DNA from: Dehalococcoidia bacterium
Lineage (GTDB): Bacteria; Chloroflexota; Dehalococcoidia; Tepidiformales; Tepidiformaceae
Length of the DNA: 47,843 bases
Direction of reading: 5' to 3'
Assembly (NCBI GenBank): GCA_022826585.1
Contig: JAJDUR010000047.1
Location: 1-47,843, forward strand
Of this stretch, positions 1 through 7,854 are shown piece after piece (position 1 is the stretch's first letter; each line of letters starts with the position of its first letter). The notes below the pieces were generated by a model. It did not search any database, was not told the origin of the DNA, and saw only the letters and a program-made list of their open reading frames with translations. A program made the position numbers and the translations under genes.

Positions 1-81
1 GACCACCTCGAGATCATCGAGCGCAGCCTCCCGACGGAGGAGGAGCAGCTCGTTGGCCTCTTCCCCCAACCCGATCGCTGA
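1..81 (+). CDS. C-terminal end of an unidentified protein (partial)
   Basis: The window opens inside a reading frame that ends with TGA at 79-81. Only the last 26 residues are visible. They are acidic, with a run of glutamates, and finish in FPQPDR. This is too short to assign a family. The next gene starts 17 bases later on the same strand, so the two may be co-transcribed. Confidence 0.5.
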   Translation, partial: DHLEIIERSLPTEEEQLVGLFPQPDR

Positions 82-98
82 CCTACGCTCGGTCCTTC

Positions 99-692
99 GT
101 GTCCGGGAACCCCTCCGCCGAACCCCTTGCCATCGGCCCGAACATCAGCGTGGTCGGCGATAGCTGCTCGGGCAAGACTACCCTCGCCGCCGCCCTGGCC
201 GAGCGCCTCGGCCTGCGCCATGTCGAGCTCGACGAGCTCAACTGGGAGCCCAACTGGACCCAGGTCCCGGACGACGTTCTCCTGCGGCGGGTGCGCGATG
301 CCATCGACGAGCAGGGCTGGGTGATCGACGGCAACTACGGCCGCATCGTCCGTCCCATCACCTGGGGCGCCGCCGACACCGTCGTCTGGCTCGATTTCCC
401 CCTGCGCGTCACCATCCCCCGCACGTTTGCCCGCTCGTTTCGCCGCTGGCGCACGCGCGAGTTGCTCTGGGGCACGAACCGCGAGCGCCTCTGGGAGCAC
501 TTCCTCCCCTGGGACCGCTCACTCGTCTGGTGGACGCTCAAGAGCCACTTCCGCCGTCGCCGCGCCTACTCAGCCGCCATGGACGACCCCCAATACGAGG
601 GGGCCCGGTTCATCCGCCTGCACTCACCCGCCGAGGTCGGGCCGTTCCTGGCTGCCGTGAGCCTCGCCGAGCCGAAGGCGAAGACCGCCTAG
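99..692 (+). CDS. Adenylate-kinase-like P-loop protein (topology modulation/FlaR type)
   Basis: A 197-residue nucleoside-kinase-like ATPase. A Walker A loop (GDSCSGKTT) lies near residues 20-28. It is followed by LDELNWEPNW and by DGNYGR near residue 105, the pattern of the family annotated as topology modulation protein or FlaR, a branch of adenylate-kinase-like enzymes with no settled substrate. An arginine-rich middle (FARSFRRWRTRE) fits a lid region. The start is GTG at 99. Its stop shares the four bases CTAG at 689-692 with the stop of the convergent rex gene. It could be a small-molecule kinase, but the true substrate is unknown. Confidence 0.75.
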   Translation: MSGNPSAEPLAIGPNISVVGDSCSGKTTLAAALAERLGLRHVELDELNWEPNWTQVPDDVLLRRVRDAIDEQGWVIDGNYGRIVRPITWGAADTVVWLDFPLRVTIPRTFARSFRRWRTRELLWGTNRERLWEHFLPWDRSLVWWTLKSHFRRRRAYSAAMDDPQYEGARFIRLHSPAEVGPFLAAVSLAEPKAKTA

Positions 693-1327
693 CTGGAGTT
701 CGGGGCCAGTTCCTTCAGGTAGTACGTCATCCCCTGCATCATCACGACCGGGTCGATCTGCCGGATCGACACGCCCTCCGGCACGTGCGCCGAGATGGGC
801 GCGTAGTTCAGGATGGCGTGCACCCCGCTCGCCACCAGCCGGTCGACGACCGCCTGTGCTGCCTCCGCCGGTACCGCCACGACCGCGATGTCGACCGGCT
901 CGCTGGCGAGGAAGCCCTCCAGGTCGTCCATCGAACGTACCGTGACGCCCTGGATCATGCGCCCCGCGACATCCGGGGCGGCGTCGAAGGCGGCGACCGT
1001 GTTGAACCCCTGCTGCACGAATCCGTCGTACTCCAGGATCGCCTGGCCCAGCCGCCCGATCCCGACCACGCACACGCTCCAGGTCCGGTCCAGTCCGAGG
1101 ATCGTGCGCAGCTGGTCCAGCAAGTCGGCCACGTTGTAGCCGCGGCCCTGCTTCCCGAACCTCCCGAAGTAGCTCAGGTCCTTGCGAATCTGGGCGGGTG
1201 TCACGTCCAGTTGCTCGCCCAGCGTCTGCGAGCTCACGACCGCCTCGCCGCCCGCCGCCAGCGTCGTGAGCGCACGTGCGTAGAGCGGCAGCCGGTTGAT
1301 TACAACCTCGGGGATGTCAGAGGTCAT
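689..1327 (-). CDS. rex: Redox-sensing transcriptional repressor Rex
   Basis: A 212-residue repressor that senses the NADH/NAD+ ratio and controls anaerobic or fermentative genes. An N-terminal winged helix (about residues 1-75, with TPAQIRKDLSYFGRFGKQGRGY, written here as a positional landmark for the DNA-contact region) precedes a Rossmann domain with GIGRLG at 89-94 and the late motif LNYAPI. I chose ATG at 1327 over an upstream in-frame start at 1360 because the family begins just before IPEVVINRLP. A sigma70-like promoter and a Rex-type operator lie between this gene and selA, so it is probably autoregulated. It converges on the P-loop gene with a shared CTAG. Confidence 0.95.
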   Translation of the reverse strand: MTSDIPEVVINRLPLYARALTTLAAGGEAVVSSQTLGEQLDVTPAQIRKDLSYFGRFGKQGRGYNVADLLDQLRTILGLDRTWSVCVVGIGRLGQAILEYDGFVQQGFNTVAAFDAAPDVAGRMIQGVTVRSMDDLEGFLASEPVDIAVVAVPAEAAQAVVDRLVASGVHAILNYAPISAHVPEGVSIRQIDPVVMMQGMTYYLKELAPNSS

Positions 1328-1382
1328 TGGCCGGGCGGATCCCCTTCTGCTCGGGCCCACGCGCCGCTCGGGCGAGCGGCGG

Positions 1383-1400
1383 TTGTGAAAAATCGAACAT
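1383..1400 (-). promoter_or_regulatory. Candidate Rex operator in the rex leader
   Basis: On the minus strand the 18 bases read ATGTTCGATTTTTCACAA. The Rex consensus known from Gram-positive bacteria is TTGTGAA-N4-TTCACAA. The right half-site is perfect, and by eye 14 of 18 positions match TTGTGAAATTTTTCACAA. It lies 56 bases upstream of the rex start and just downstream of the predicted transcription start, a position where bound Rex would block its own transcription. Confidence 0.7.
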
Positions 1401-1415
1401 TCGGATGCGCCGCAC

Positions 1416-1443
1416 TCTATACCCCGCCTTCCGAGGGGGTCAA
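1416..1443 (-). promoter_or_regulatory. Sigma70-like promoter of rex
   Basis: On the minus strand, TTGACC (1438-1443) and TATAGA (1416-1421) are separated by 16 bases. The -35 box begins about ten bases after the selA stop, so rex can be transcribed independently of selA. Predicted transcription starts near 1409, immediately before the Rex-type operator. Confidence 0.7.
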
Positions 1444-1453
1444 CGCTCCCGCG

Positions 1454-2824
1454 TTACGAGCGTGAGTCGCCCGACGAGCCGGAGGAGAGGAGTGTCCCGA
1501 TCGTGGCGCTCACGTGGCTGTCGTCGCGATCCGCGACCGTTCGCGGGTCGAGCAGCGTCTCCCCCGCCTCCACCCGTCCGATGATGGGAGGGTCGGCCTC
1601 CCGCAGGGCCCCCGCCAGCCACTCCGCCCCCCGTTCCGGCCGCAGCGCTGCGCACCAGGTCGTCCGCCCCGCTCCCGGCGCCGAGCCCCCGCCGATCATC
1701 GAGCGCGACTCCACCACCCCGCCGCTCCCCGCCTCCGCCCACGCCCGTGCCCGCGGCTCGAGTTGCTCACGCTCGAGCGCGAGCATCGACCAGACGGGGA
1801 TCTCCTGCCGCTCCGTTCCCGCCACGTAGGCCGAGAGCGTCGCGTTGAGCGCCGCGATCGTGAGCTTGTCGACGCGCAGCGCCCGCGCCAGGGGGTGGCG
1901 GCGCAGCGTCGCTACCAGGTCCCCCCGCCCCACGATCAGTCCCGCCTGTGGCCCGCCCAGCAGCTTGTCGCCGCTGAACAGGGTCAGCTCCGCGCCCCCC
2001 TCCAGGCTTTCCCGCACCGTCGGCTCGTGCTCGATCCCGTAGTCCGCCGTCTCAACCAGGCACCCGCTTCCGAGGTCGTCCAGCAGGAGGACGCCGTGCT
2101 CCCGCGCGAGGGCCGCAAGCTCCCCCAGCTCCGGTCGCGACGTGAAGCCGGTCACCTGGAAGTTCGAGCGGTGGACGCGCAGGACCGCCGCCGTCTCGTC
2201 CGTGATGGCGTTGGCGTAGTCCTCTACGTACGTGCGGTTCGTCGTGCCCACCTCGACCAGCCGCGCGCCGCTCTCCCGTAACACGTCGGGTATGCGGAAC
2301 CGGCCCCCGATCTCCACGGCCTCCCCGCGCGACACGATCACCTCGCGCCCTTGCGCGAACACGTGCAGGGCCATTAGCAGGGCGGCGGCGTTGTTGTTCA
2401 CCGCCAGTCCGTCATCGGCGCCCGTCGTGCGCTGGAGCAGGTCGCGCACGTGCTCGTGCCGGCTGCCGCGACTCCCCCCTTCCACGTCGAACTCGAGGTT
2501 GGTGTAGTCGCGGGCCGCCGCCGCCATCGCCGCCATCGCACGCTCGCTCAGGGGCGCTCGCCCCAGGTTCGTCTGCAGGATGACGCCCGTCGCGTTCACG
2601 ACCCGTCGCAGGGAGGGTCGCGCCAGATCCTCCAGAATCGCGCCCGCTTCTGCCGAGATGGCCGCAACGTCGGGCGCGGCCTCTCCCGCCCGCACCGCCT
2701 CCCGCGCGTGCTCGATGGCGGTGCGGGCCGCTTCCACCGCGAGCGAATGCGGCCACGAGCCGTTCTCCCGCAGGTCGTTCAGCACCGCCTCGACGCTCGG
2801 AATGTCCCGAAAGGTGGACGACAT
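1454..2824 (-). CDS. selA: L-seryl-tRNA(Sec) selenium transferase SelA
   Basis: A 456-residue PLP enzyme that converts Ser-tRNA(Sec) to Sec-tRNA(Sec) with selenophosphate. The family signature NATGVILQTNLGRAPLS spans 77-93. The PLP lysine is K287 in LFSGDKLLGG, and the aspartates of the LLLDDLGSG segment near 250 contact the cofactor. Length is normal for bacterial SelA. No selB, selD or tRNA-Sec is visible in this window, although selB is often adjacent. A TAAGAT box ends six bases before the ATG, suggesting a leaderless message. rex follows on the same strand but has its own promoter. Confidence 0.95.
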   Translation of the reverse strand: MSSTFRDIPSVEAVLNDLRENGSWPHSLAVEAARTAIEHAREAVRAGEAAPDVAAISAEAGAILEDLARPSLRRVVNATGVILQTNLGRAPLSERAMAAMAAAARDYTNLEFDVEGGSRGSRHEHVRDLLQRTTGADDGLAVNNNAAALLMALHVFAQGREVIVSRGEAVEIGGRFRIPDVLRESGARLVEVGTTNRTYVEDYANAITDETAAVLRVHRSNFQVTGFTSRPELGELAALAREHGVLLLDDLGSGCLVETADYGIEHEPTVRESLEGGAELTLFSGDKLLGGPQAGLIVGRGDLVATLRRHPLARALRVDKLTIAALNATLSAYVAGTERQEIPVWSMLALEREQLEPRARAWAEAGSGGVVESRSMIGGGSAPGAGRTTWCAALRPERGAEWLAGALREADPPIIGRVEAGETLLDPRTVADRDDSHVSATIGTLLSSGSSGDSRS

Positions 2825-2830
2825 GTCGCG

Positions 2831-2836
2831 ATCTTA
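2831..2836 (-). promoter_or_regulatory. -10 box directly before selA (possible leaderless start)
   Basis: On the minus strand TAAGAT is followed by six bases and then the selA ATG. Transcription starting about seven bases after a -10 box would begin at or next to the A of the start codon. I see no strong -35 box and no Shine-Dalgarno sequence here. Confidence 0.45.
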
Positions 2837-2902
2837 ACGCGAGCCCGCCCCTCTTCGTGTTCGTAGGCGCGCTCTGCGGGAGAATCGGCGGGAAGAACCT
2901 CG

Positions 2903-4009
2903 ATGGAAAGAGCCGTGAACCTCCGCATCCCCGGACCGACCCCCTGCCCCGATGACGTTCTCGAAGCCGTCGGCGGACCGATGATGAATCACCGCGGACC
3001 CGAGTTCGCCGGCATCATCAAGCGGGTCACCGAGGGGCTGAACTGGGTCTTCGGCGTCTCCACCGACGTCCTCACCATTACCGCCTCCGGAACCGGCGGG
3101 CTGGAGGCTGCCGTCATCAACACGCTCAGCCCCGGCGACCGCGTGCTCGGCGTTTCCATCGGCGTGTTCGGCAACCGCCTCGCCTCCATCGCCGAGACCT
3201 ACGGCGCCGAGGTGGTGCGCTACGAGCTTGAGTGGGGCGCCGCCGCCGACCCCGACGAGATCGCTCGCCGGCTCGATGCGGATCCCTCCATCAAGGCCGT
3301 TCTCGTTACCCACAACGAGACCTCGACCGGCGTCACGAACCCGCTCGAGGCCATCGGCGCCGTCGTGCGGGAGCGGGGCCTGCTGCTCATCGTCGATGGC
3401 GTCAGCAGCGTCTCATCCATCCCCTGCCCGGCCGAGCGCTGGGGCATCGACGTGCTCGTGAGCGGCTCCCAGAAGGGCTGGATGGTCCCGCCCGGGCTCA
3501 CCTTCCTCTGGCTGAGCGAGCGCGCCTGGGAGGCCAGTGAGACCGCGACCATGCCGCGCTTCTACTTCGACCTGCGCCGCTACCGCTCATCGCTGGAGAA
3601 CGCGCAGACGCCCTGGACCCCCTCGCTCTCGGTCTTCTACGGCCTCGACAAGGCCTTCGAGTCCCTTCGCGCCGAGGGTCTTGAGGGCATCTACGGCCGC
3701 CATCAGGCCGTCGCCCGGTACACCCGCGACCGCGTCCGCGCGATGGGCCTCGAGCTCTTCGCCCGCGACGAGCGCTTCGCCTCCGATACCGTCACTGCCG
3801 TGCGCTGGCCCGACGATGTCGACGGCCTCGCCATCGCGAAGCGGGCGCGCGAAGAGTTCGGGGTCGTGCTCGGCGGTGGCCAGCAGAGCCTTCGCGGCAA
3901 GATTTTCCGGGTCGGCCACATGGGCCACTTCTCCCGGGAGGACATCGCCTCCGCCCTCGACGTCGTCGAGCGTCTCCTCGCCGAGACTCCCGCCAGGGCC
4001 ACGGCCTAG
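2903..4009 (+). CDS. Class V PLP aminotransferase (serine-glyoxylate/phosphoserine type)
   Basis: A 368-residue fold-type I aminotransferase of the alanine/serine-glyoxylate family. It starts with the typical RIPGPTPCP segment (residues 8-16), has the cofactor aspartate in LLIVDGVSSV (D165), and the Schiff-base lysine K191 in SGSQKGWMVPPG. serA follows after ten bases, so it probably serves the serine pathway, either as the transaminase that makes phosphoserine in place of a classic SerC or as a serine-glyoxylate transaminase. The sequence alone does not decide between these. It is divergent from selA across a 78-base gap. Confidence 0.85.
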   Translation: MERAVNLRIPGPTPCPDDVLEAVGGPMMNHRGPEFAGIIKRVTEGLNWVFGVSTDVLTITASGTGGLEAAVINTLSPGDRVLGVSIGVFGNRLASIAETYGAEVVRYELEWGAAADPDEIARRLDADPSIKAVLVTHNETSTGVTNPLEAIGAVVRERGLLLIVDGVSSVSSIPCPAERWGIDVLVSGSQKGWMVPPGLTFLWLSERAWEASETATMPRFYFDLRRYRSSLENAQTPWTPSLSVFYGLDKAFESLRAEGLEGIYGRHQAVARYTRDRVRAMGLELFARDERFASDTVTAVRWPDDVDGLAIAKRAREEFGVVLGGGQQSLRGKIFRVGHMGHFSREDIASALDVVERLLAETPARATA

Positions 4010-4019
4010 GGCTCTCCAC

Positions 4020-5618
4020 GTGACCGAACCCGGCCCCCGGCCCCGCGTCCTCGTCGCCGATCCCATCGCCGATGAGGGCATCGCCCTTCTCAAGCAGGAG
4101 GCCGATGTCGACGTGCGCACCGGGATGTCTCCGGGCGAGTTCCGCGAGGCGCTCGCCGGTTACGAGGCCCTCGTGGTGCGCAGCGAGGCCAGGGTCACGG
4201 CGGATGCGCTTTCCAACGCGGGCAGGCTCCAGATCGTCGCCCGCGCCGGCACCGGCGTCGACAACGTGGACCTCGAAGCCGCCACGGAGCGCGGCATCGT
4301 CGTCGTGAACGCGCCGCGCGGCAACACCATCGCCGCCGCCGAGCATGCCTTCGCGCTTCTCGTCTCGCTGGCCCGCCACATCCCCCGGGCGGACCGCTCC
4401 CTCCGGGGCGGCGAGTGGCGCCGGCGCGATTTCATGGGCGCCGAGCTCCGCGGCCGCACCCTCGGCCTCGTCGGATTCGGCCCCATCGGCTCGGAGATGG
4501 CCCGCCGCGCCCTCGCCTTCGAGATGAACGTCGTCGCCCACGACCCCTTCGTCCCCGTCGAGCGCGTCCGCGCCCTCGGGGCCGAGCCCGTCGGGCTCGA
4601 CCGTCTCTACGCCGCGAGCGACTTCATCAGCGTCCACACCCCCCTTACCGCCAGCACGCGCGGCATGATCGCCCGCGAGCAGTTCGCCGCCATGAAGGAC
4701 GGGGTCCGCCTCGTGAACGCTGCCCGCGGCGGCATCATCGACGAGAACGACCTGCTCGAGGCCGTGCGCTCCGGCAAGGTCGCCGGCGCCGCGCTCGACG
4801 TGTTCACGTCGGAACCCCCCGGCGAGCACCCCCTCCTCGAGGAGGAGCGCATCATCGTCACCCCTCACCTCGCGGGCTCGACCGTCGAGGCCCAGGAGCG
4901 CATCGCCATCGACATCGCCGAGCAGGTGCTCGACGTGCTCGCCGGGCGCCCGCCCCGCTACCCCGTCAACGCCCCCCTCGTGCCGCCCGAGACGATCGAG
5001 GTTGTCGGACCCTACCTCGCCGTCGCCGAGCTGCTCGGCACGGTCGCGACCCAGCTCCTCCACGGCCAGTTGACCACCATCGACCTCGCCTTCTTCGGCG
5101 AGATCGCCGAGCACGACGTGACACCCCTCAAGGCCTTCGCCATTCGCGGCCTGCTCCGGCCCATCAGCGTCCAGAACGTGAACCTCGTCAACGCCACGAG
5201 CATCGCCGAGGCCCGTGGCTGGACCATCGACGAGCGCCTCCGCGCCTCCCACGAGGAGTTCCACAACCTCATCGAGTTGCGCGTCGGCAGCAGCGAGGCC
5301 GAGGTCACCGTCAGTGGCGCTTCCACCCACTCCCGCCCCACCCTCCTCCGCATCAACGATCTCGACATCGACATCGTTCCCGACCCCAGCGGCTTCCTCC
5401 TCGTCTGCGAGAACGAGGACCGCCCCGGCATGATCGGACAGATCGGCACCCTTCTTGGGACCCAGGACATCAACATCAGCGCCATGCGTGTGGGGCGCAG
5501 CAGCCCCCGCGGGCGCGCCCTGATGGTCCTGATGCTCGACGACGAGCCGGACGCGGCCGGCCTCGATGCGATCGCCGCCGTCGAAGGCATCGCCAGCGCC
5601 CGCCTCGTCCGTCTCTAG
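4020..5618 (+). CDS. serA: D-3-phosphoglycerate dehydrogenase SerA
   Basis: A 532-residue enzyme that oxidises 3-phosphoglycerate to phosphohydroxypyruvate, the first step of serine synthesis. The NAD-binding loop GFGPIG is at 152-157. The catalytic trio is visible as R236 (NAARGG), E265 (SEPPGEH) and H283 (TPHLAG). After an intervening domain, a C-terminal ACT domain begins near residue 455 (FLLVCENEDRPGMIGQIG), which is normally the serine-sensing part. Length matches the long bacterial type. The frame is open far upstream, but GTG at 4020 fits the family start and the tight spacing behind the aminotransferase. Confidence 0.95.
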   Translation: MTEPGPRPRVLVADPIADEGIALLKQEADVDVRTGMSPGEFREALAGYEALVVRSEARVTADALSNAGRLQIVARAGTGVDNVDLEAATERGIVVVNAPRGNTIAAAEHAFALLVSLARHIPRADRSLRGGEWRRRDFMGAELRGRTLGLVGFGPIGSEMARRALAFEMNVVAHDPFVPVERVRALGAEPVGLDRLYAASDFISVHTPLTASTRGMIAREQFAAMKDGVRLVNAARGGIIDENDLLEAVRSGKVAGAALDVFTSEPPGEHPLLEEERIIVTPHLAGSTVEAQERIAIDIAEQVLDVLAGRPPRYPVNAPLVPPETIEVVGPYLAVAELLGTVATQLLHGQLTTIDLAFFGEIAEHDVTPLKAFAIRGLLRPISVQNVNLVNATSIAEARGWTIDERLRASHEEFHNLIELRVGSSEAEVTVSGASTHSRPTLLRINDLDIDIVPDPSGFLLVCENEDRPGMIGQIGTLLGTQDINISAMRVGRSSPRGRALMVLMLDDEPDAAGLDAIAAVEGIASARLVRL

Positions 5619-5623
5619 TCCCG

Positions 5624-6184
5624 GTGCCCCTTTTCGAGATCACCGACCTCTCCCCTGGCGACGAGGCAGCCATCGCCCAGGTGGCCCGCATCATGGTCGA
5701 GGCCTTTCGCGACCACACCCCCTCCTGGCCCGACCTCGCCAGCGCCGAGGAGGAGGTGCGCGAGTCGTTCGGCGAAGACCGCGTCAGCCGCGTCGCTCGC
5801 GACGGGGTGGTAGTCATCGGCTGGATCGGCGGCATCCGCGAGTACGACGGCCACGCCTGGGAGCTCCACCCCCTCGCCGTCGACCCCGCCCGGCAGGGCG
5901 AGGGCATCGGCCGCGCCCTCGTGACCGACCTCGAACGGCAGGTAGCCGCCCGCGGCGCCACGACCCTCTACCTCGGGGCCGATGACGAGGACGGCCGCAC
6001 CTCGCTGAGTGATGCCGACCTCTACCCGAATCCGCTGGAACGTCTTGCCAGGATCGAGAACCCCGGCCGCCACCCCTACGAGTTCTACCTCTCCTGCGGT
6101 TTCTCCCTGGTCGGCGTGATCCCCGACGCCAACGGGCCGGGCAAGCCCGACATCCTCATGGCCAGGCGCATCGCCGGGAGCTAG
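5624..6184 (+). CDS. GNAT acetyltransferase resembling AAC(6')-Ii
   Basis: A 186-residue GNAT. From about residue 66 onward it follows Enterococcus AAC(6')-Ii closely as I recall it. Shared features are WELHPL (E80 and H82, equivalent to the studied Glu72 and His74), the acetyl-CoA loop RQGEGIG (90-96), YLGADDEDGRTSLS, HPYEFY and GKPDI.MA. This suggests N-acetylation of an amine, possibly the 6'-amine of aminoglycosides, but a housekeeping substrate is equally possible. It starts with GTG five bases after the serA stop, so it is likely co-transcribed with the serine genes. It converges on the DUF1015 gene with a three-base gap. Confidence 0.75.
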   Translation: MPLFEITDLSPGDEAAIAQVARIMVEAFRDHTPSWPDLASAEEEVRESFGEDRVSRVARDGVVVIGWIGGIREYDGHAWELHPLAVDPARQGEGIGRALVTDLERQVAARGATTLYLGADDEDGRTSLSDADLYPNPLERLARIENPGRHPYEFYLSCGFSLVGVIPDANGPGKPDILMARRIAGS

Positions 6185-6187
6185 CCG

Positions 6188-7453
6188 TTAGGCCGAGAGC
6201 GGCGCGAAGACGAGCCCCGTGCCCAGCTTCGGGTAGTAGAACGTCGACTTCTGCGGCAGCCGCTCGCCCCCGTCCGCGAGCGTGATCACCTCGCTCGCGG
6301 GAACGTGCTGGAGCAGGAAGCCTGTGCCGCCCCCTCCCAGTGCCTCCACCACCTCCGCCACCTCGTGCGTGAAGGTGACCGCACCGGCGCGCAGCTCCTC
6401 GTCGCTGACGCCCCAGAGCGGGTCGAGCACGCCCAGCCGCAGCAGGATCGGCGCTGCCGACACCCAGCGCGGGCTTGCCCCCGCGGGCGCCAGGCTCGCG
6501 ACCGCCTCCTCGCTCCGGGGGCGCAGCAGGTGGACCGCGCCCGGCGCCAGGTTGACCGCCACGATCGCCTCAGGGGAGGCCGCCCGCAGCGCTTCCAGCG
6601 GTCCGGGCTCCATGGCCACCGGCGCTTCCTCCACGTCGAACAGCGGCTCCAGCCGCGCTCGCCAGTCCCCGGGCGCCTCGCGCGGGACGAAGCGATGCAG
6701 CGGCCGCACCACCAGCCCCTCGTCCTCCACCGGCACCACCCCCGCCATCGCGAACCGCGCCGGATGGTCGCTCGCGAGCGACCCGTCCTGCTCGGCGAGC
6801 CACGTCCGGTAGGCAACCGAGGTCTCGTACCGGTGGTGCCCGTCTGCGATGTAGAACGCCTCCGACAGGAGGGGAGCAAGCGGTCGGAGTGTCGCCCGAT
6901 CCGCTGGCAGCGCCCACAGCCGGTGCGCGACGCCGTCGGCGGTCTCGCCGGAAACGCCCGGCTCGCCGGACTGGGTCGTCGTCGCGAGCAAGTCGGCCAG
7001 TTGCCCGGAGCGGTCCCGCGCCAGCATGAAGATGGGGCTGAACTGCGTTCCCGTTGCCTGCAGCAGCCGCAGGCGGTCCTCCTTCGGCGCCGACATGGTG
7101 AACTCGTGCGGGAGCACCGCCCCCTCCTCCCACGGCTGCGATTCCACCCCGCAGATCAGCGCCCGCCGCCTCCGCTCGATTCCCTCCTCCACGAAGACCT
7201 GCTCGTACACGTACAGCATCGGCTCTTCGTCACGCTCGACGATGCCCTCCGCCTCCCACCGCTCGAGCTCCGTCGCGATCGCTTCGTACGCCTCGCCCGC
7301 CGCCTCCAGCCGCACGGCGTTGTGCGGCGAGAGCTCCGCCAGCCGTTCCCGCTCCCGCTCCCCGATCACGTCGAACGGCGGCGCCAGCAGTTGGTCAAGC
7401 GACCCCGCCCTGGCCGTGTACCGCAGCCCCCGGATCGGCATCAGCCTCGGCAT
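6188..7453 (-). CDS. DUF1015 family protein
   Basis: A 421-residue member of the DUF1015 family, which is widespread, often encoded near serine genes, and of unproven function. Visible hallmarks are the N-terminal APPFDVI segment, VRLE, the FTMSAPKEDRL stretch, and the central IADGHHRYETS motif near residue 230, which is the most conserved part of the family. The position next to aminotransferase-serA-GNAT, though on the opposite strand, repeats a neighbourhood I associate with this family. Two methionines, at 7453 and 7441, could be the start. Confidence 0.85.
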   Translation of the reverse strand: MPRLMPIRGLRYTARAGSLDQLLAPPFDVIGERERERLAELSPHNAVRLEAAGEAYEAIATELERWEAEGIVERDEEPMLYVYEQVFVEEGIERRRRALICGVESQPWEEGAVLPHEFTMSAPKEDRLRLLQATGTQFSPIFMLARDRSGQLADLLATTTQSGEPGVSGETADGVAHRLWALPADRATLRPLAPLLSEAFYIADGHHRYETSVAYRTWLAEQDGSLASDHPARFAMAGVVPVEDEGLVVRPLHRFVPREAPGDWRARLEPLFDVEEAPVAMEPGPLEALRAASPEAIVAVNLAPGAVHLLRPRSEEAVASLAPAGASPRWVSAAPILLRLGVLDPLWGVSDEELRAGAVTFTHEVAEVVEALGGGGTGFLLQHVPASEVITLADGGERLPQKSTFYYPKLGTGLVFAPLSA

Positions 7454-7503
7454 CGGCCACCCCCGTTCCGCCGTTCCACCATCGTGGCCGTGCCCCCGCC
7501 CTG

Positions 7504-7509
7504 TAGAAT
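7504..7509 (+). promoter_or_regulatory. -10 box of the HIT gene
   Basis: TAGAAT lies 12 bases before the ATG of the HIT-family gene. This leaves a leader of only a few bases. No convincing -35 element is visible in the divergent gap with the DUF1015 gene. Confidence 0.4.
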
Positions 7510-7521
7510 CGGGCTCCCGCC

Positions 7522-7854
7522 ATGAAGCGTGCCCCGTACTGTGTCTTCTGCAACATCGTCGCCGGCACCGAGCCCGCGAACATCATCTACGAGGACGACG
7601 AGGTCATCGTCATCCAGAACGTTCTCCGCTGGGTGCCCGTCATGTTGCTGGCCATGACGAAGGAGCACCGCACCCAGGCCGAACTCTGGGAGGACGGCAT
7701 CGAGGCCGTTGGCCGCATCGCCCACAAGATCGGCGCCGAAGCCTGCCCCGATGGCTTCCGCCTGCTCTCCAACTTCGGCTTCGAGGCCATGCAGAGCCAG
7801 GAACACGGGCATCTGCACATCGTCGGCGGTACGCACCTCGGCCCCTACGTCTGA
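7522..7854 (+). CDS. HIT family nucleotide-binding protein
   Basis: A 110-residue histidine-triad protein of the HINT type, which hydrolyses or transfers nucleoside phosphoramidate-like bonds. The triad is H95-G-H97-L-H99 in QEHGHLHIVGG. An N-terminal CVFC pair (C7, C10) may bind zinc, as in some family members. Length is normal. The gene has a short promoter gap and overlaps the convergent rph gene by ten bases at its stop codon. Confidence 0.9.
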   Translation: MKRAPYCVFCNIVAGTEPANIIYEDDEVIVIQNVLRWVPVMLLAMTKEHRTQAELWEDGIEAVGRIAHKIGAEACPDGFRLLSNFGFEAMQSQEHGHLHIVGGTHLGPYV

